From RZYY01 sp036794825 (lineage in GTDB: Bacteria; Bacteroidota; Bacteroidia; Bacteroidales; 4484-276), in assembly GCA_036794825.1 (NCBI GenBank), contig DAIRGA010000014.1, positions 62,001 through 126,000 on the forward strand: a stretch of 64,000 bases of DNA. The letters are read 5' to 3'. Position numbers and translations under genes: made by a program. The notes beneath the pieces are model-generated. The model did no database searches. It worked only from the letters and a program-made list of their open reading frames with translations, and was not told where the DNA came from. Positions within the stretch are counted from its first letter, which is position 1. The number at the start of each line of letters is the position of its first letter. Positions 60,960 to 64,000 of the stretch are shown one piece after another.

Positions 60960-61141
60960 CTGCAGATAACTGCCAATTATCAATTAACCCTGTTTCGATT
61001 TCCTCTCCATGGCCTGATTTCTATTCATTGCCAAAAAACTACTGTGGTGAAAATCAATTTTGGGGAGTTTTCTGCCAATGGTTATCTAACCGTTCGGCAA
61101 CCCAATGAAATCACAAATGTCATTCCTGGTATTGATATCTA

Positions 61142-64000
61142 TCACATCCTCAGTAACTTTTCAACATAACGAATTTGATTGCCTGAAATCACAACCAGGT
61201 AAATACCAGGTTTCTGTTGTATTCCTGAAGAATTATTTCCGTTCCACCTGAAAATGTATTCCCCTTGCTGCAGATTCCCTTCCCAAAGGTTTTGTACCAG
61301 CCCTCCGTTAAGATCATAGACCGAAACAGTGTAAAATCCCTCTTCATCCACCGGCAACCAGATGTTGATGGTTTCGCGTCCCGGATTAGGATATACATTG
61401 ACCAGACTAGTCGGCTGCAAATTGCCTACTCCTAAGGTAATATCAAAAACCATTTCTTCCGATGGTGCAGATTCCTGTCCGGATTTATCAACTGTGGTTA
61501 CCCTGAAAAGCGTGTAGTTAGTATTGTTTGTTGTGTAAAACACCTGTGTTCCGATCGTTTGGGAGAGAAGTTCAAACCCGGAACCCTCGTTGATATAGAT
61601 CCTGAAGTGATCAAAATCGTTTATGGGAGGCTGGTTCCAGCTCAATGTAATCATCACTGGCGCATTCACTCCATCCCAGTAAATATCAGTACCTGAAGGT
61701 GGAACCGGAACATCATCTTCAGCTCCAAAAGTGATGGCGCCGTAAGTGAGCGGGTAAAAGATCTGCTGGTTGAGCGCTGGCCAGTAGCCATCAAAATTCG
61801 TTGTGAACATAAACAAACCACTCTGGTTGAACTCGTTAGGATTGATTTTCCAAACCTCATCAACACCCATCGGTATTACCAGTTCCATCACCACAAAGCC
61901 AGTTGCATCCGACGCTGCCACCTGCGGATCAGTGAGATTCAGGTTCTGACCCACTCCTCCATTATCATAAATAGGCCGGTAAGTAATCACATTGCCACTG
62001 GCAAAATAGCGTGCCCAATAGTTGCCCTCGGTGTCGGTACCTGATGGCGGATAGCTTCCGTCGTTGTTGTCGTCAATATACATTGCCACGGTAAAATTAT
62101 CCTGTAGTACCGGCTTGTTCTGATCCAGACAGGCAACGTAAAGTTCCGTCATTTCAGGATTAACTTTAAAATACATGGTAACGCTGCCCATTGGATTAGG
62201 GTTGTTGTCGTAAGTGCCAAAGAAGTCCGACGCATCCATCTCAAAGGCATCATCCCACTCGCCGGGCGAAATCGTGCCATCAATCACGGGCGCAGACCCA
62301 GAATAAGCGCTGATTTCATTAACAACAAAACCCGATGCCATCCAGCCATCAGCCACATTGGAGTAAGGACTTTCGGCGCTCTGATCGAGATCAGCCGTTA
62401 CGGCGTAATAATAGGTTTTCAATGGTTTTACGCTAATGTCTTCAAATTCGAGCAGGTTATTACCGGTGGTAGCGATGGGCGTTTCAGGAAAAAGCGCTTC
62501 CGGAATAGTTTTTCGATAAACATTGAAACCGTTTACTGCAGATGGATCAGGGTGATTCCATTGAAGTTTTACGCTGTAACCTTCACCTTGCGTGGCGTTG
62601 AGGTCGGTTGGCGGGTTCCCGGTGGGACTAAGGATAAAATTGAGATTGACCAATCCTCCCTCGCTGATTACGACACCGGTTTGCTGCGATGGGAAATAAC
62701 CAACCTTTGAAGCAGTTACAGTGTAAGTGCCTGCGGGGATATATTTCAACTCAAAATTTCCATTCGCATCCGAGTAACTGTAGTAGTTGTCCAGCCCCTC
62801 CACCATCACTTTGGTATTCTCAAAACTGGGTGCTCCCTGTAATTGAATGTTTCCTGCAATTTTTCCACCACCAGGATCGGTATTGATGTTGTAAAGCAAA
62901 CCGCCACTGCCCATTACGCGGGCATGCACAGCCTTTCCGGTTACGCTACAGTAGGTTCCGTCCGGCGAAAGATTTACCGAATTAAAGGATCCGGCCGTGG
63001 AAAGGGTAAACAGGGGAACATTGCTCTGTTTGCGGAAAAGATAAAAATCAGGCTTTGAATTATTTAGCGGCCCCCATCCTGCAGCGGCAATCAAAGAGCC
63101 GTCGGCTGAAACTGAAATAGAGCTGATTTCGTCTCCGCAATTCTGATAAACCCAGATCGGCTCGTTGGAATAGGTATTGAAAAGATAAATTTCGCCATTA
63201 AAATCCGATGAGAGAAAAACCAGCGTTCCAACTGCCACAGTTGAACCGTCAGCAGAAACATCCACACCAATTACCCATGCTGATGTGCCACCGCCACCAA
63301 CTTTGAAATTCCATTTTTCGTGATAGGTACCTGCACTTTCGTTGTATTCATGCAGATAGGCGTAGCCACCGTAATCTCCTGATATGATAAATTTTCCATC
63401 ATAACTAAGCGCCGGTGGGCTTTGATTTCGATAGAAGGCATTAAAAATTACCTCTCCCCCGTCGGCTTCAAGGATGAACATTTTTTTGGCGCCAGGATAT
63501 TGGCAGAAAGCAAGTTTTGAGCGATCACCGGATGCTGCGAAAGCAACCCCGGTTCCAACAAATGAGGTAGTCCAGATTGGATCGTCCTGTCCTATCTGGT
63601 AGGCTCTGACATTGGCTTTATCCTGACCGCCGGGAGAATTTTCCATTACATAAATTTTTGTTCCGTCGGCAGTGAGTTTCAGGCTGGCTACCGTGCCATC
63701 TGTTGTCTTTTCCCAAACGAGCGTTTGATTGATCGTGGAAAACACTTTTATCAAATTGCCGAAACCCACAGCCGCGAATAAACCATCGGGGGTCATATCA
63801 ACCGGGAATTCAAAATCTGCTGCAACGGGGGTTTCCCACATCGCCGAAGCGCTGTTTCCATAAAGTGATGCCCTGATGTTGTTGAGCCACCAGGCCACAA
63901 AAGTCTGCTGAGCCTGCTCCGATACCTTAACGCTCGATCCGATAGACACCGGATCGGTGTATTGCCAGTTGATACCAGGCGCTTTGCTGCTTCCACCTGT
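61142..64000 (-). CDS. Large secreted T9SS type A cargo protein (5' end beyond window)
   Basis: The reading frame is open from the stop at 61142 to the right edge (about 952 codons). No internal codon is needed as a start; the frame continues through GTG at 63949 to the edge as TGGSSKAPGINWQYTDP. In order it shows WD/PQQ-type beta-propeller blades (about residues 60-360: SADGSLIAAAGW, SPDGTYCSVTG) and a carboxypeptidase-regulatory-like domain (DANGNFELKYIPAGTYTVTA). An FN3 domain (VKLQWNHPDPSAVNGFNVYR) and a CBM9/DOMON-like beta domain (IDGTISPGEWDD) follow. The C-terminal type A sorting domain is VNVYPNPGRETINIW...EKLLRM. It is secreted; the function is not known. Confidence 0.88.
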   Translation of the reverse strand, partial: TGGSSKAPGINWQYTDPVSIGSSVKVSEQAQQTFVAWWLNNIRASLYGNSASAMWETPVAADFEFPVDMTPDGLFAAVGFGNLIKVFSTINQTLVWEKTTDGTVASLKLTADGTKIYVMENSPGGQDKANVRAYQIGQDDPIWTTSFVGTGVAFAASGDRSKLAFCQYPGAKKMFILEADGGEVIFNAFYRNQSPPALSYDGKFIISGDYGGYAYLHEYNESAGTYHEKWNFKVGGGGTSAWVIGVDVSADGSTVAVGTLVFLSSDFNGEIYLFNTYSNEPIWVYQNCGDEISSISVSADGSLIAAAGWGPLNNSKPDFYLFRKQSNVPLFTLSTAGSFNSVNLSPDGTYCSVTGKAVHARVMGSGGLLYNINTDPGGGKIAGNIQLQGAPSFENTKVMVEGLDNYYSYSDANGNFELKYIPAGTYTVTASKVGYFPSQQTGVVISEGGLVNLNFILSPTGNPPTDLNATQGEGYSVKLQWNHPDPSAVNGFNVYRKTIPEALFPETPIATTGNNLLEFEDISVKPLKTYYYAVTADLDQSAESPYSNVADGWMASGFVVNEISAYSGSAPVIDGTISPGEWDDAFEMDASDFFGTYDNNPNPMGSVTMYFKVNPEMTELYVACLDQNKPVLQDNFTVAMYIDDNNDGSYPPSGTDTEGNYWARYFASGNVITYRPIYDNGGVGQNLNLTDPQVAASDATGFVVMELVIPMGVDEVWKINPNEFNQSGLFMFTTNFDGYWPALNQQIFYPLTYGAITFGAEDDVPVPPSGTDIYWDGVNAPVMITLSWNQPPINDFDHFRIYINEGSGFELLSQTIGTQVFYTTNNTNYTLFRVTTVDKSGQESAPSEEMVFDITLGVGNLQPTSLVNVYPNPGRETINIWLPVDEEGFYTVSVYDLNGGLVQNLWEGNLQQGEYIFRWNGNNSSGIQQKPGIYLVVISGNQIRYVEKLLRM

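Overview
The window is a chromosomal stretch of a Bacteroidota (Bacteroidetes) bacterium. The main evidence is the set of secreted proteins with C-terminal type IX secretion (T9SS) sorting domains of type A and type B. A TonB-dependent receptor with an N-terminal carboxypeptidase-regulatory-like domain points the same way. So do many short upstream sequences matching the Bacteroidetes -7 promoter element TAnnTTTG, three of them with a TTTG -33 element 18-19 nt further upstream. Base composition looks moderate and even, apart from one AT-rich gene near 32 kb. No rRNA, CRISPR array, insertion sequence or prophage was recognised. Layout, left part: the window opens inside a DUF177/YceD-like gene. 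An AbgT-type transporter and a secreted S9 peptidase follow on the minus strand. A TonB-dependent receptor with a DUF2271-like partner comes next. A run of envelope or secreted proteins (FISUMP protein, TPR lipoprotein, small hypotheticals, alpha/beta hydrolase) extends to 13.5 kb. From 17.9 kb down to 13.5 kb lies a compact four-gene mevalonate operon: class II HMG-CoA reductase, a GYDIA-type GHMP kinase, diphosphomevalonate decarboxylase and mevalonate kinase. Middle part: a ferritin-like protein, a coiled-coil PD-(D/E)XK-like protein built on 21-bp repeats, an AlkD-like protein coupled to a secreted M1 aminopeptidase, a TolC/membrane-fusion pair without its pump, a GH13 lipoprotein and a catalase-peroxidase. 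Two VOC proteins and an MFS transporter follow, then tRNA-Leu and tRNA-Gly, a LOG-family protein and UvrA. Right part: a 1276-residue C1 peptidase, agmatinase paired with a deoxyhypusine-synthase-like protein, and a 1534-residue gingipain-like C25 protease. A FtsB/DivIC-like division protein, tRNA-Ser, an M16 peptidase pair coupled to a type B T9SS cargo protein, and the elongasome genes mrdA-rodA follow. The window ends with a LuxE/PaaK-like enzyme, an rRNA pseudouridine synthase, a pRiA4b ORF-3 family protein and a large T9SS cargo protein cut by the right edge. How the genes work together: the window is rich in extracytoplasmic protein handling (S9, M1, C1, C25 and M16 peptidases, AbgT transporter, TonB receptor), which fits a protein- and peptide-degrading heterotroph. 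Isoprenoid precursors are apparently made through mevalonate, although HMG-CoA synthase and IPP isomerase are not in view. The most interesting loci for follow-up are the agmatinase/DHS-like pair, the third kinase of the mevalonate operon, the 21-bp repeat gene, the FISUMP protein with an internal T9SS-like domain, and the M16/type B cargo operon. I found no clearly new defence or mobile system.
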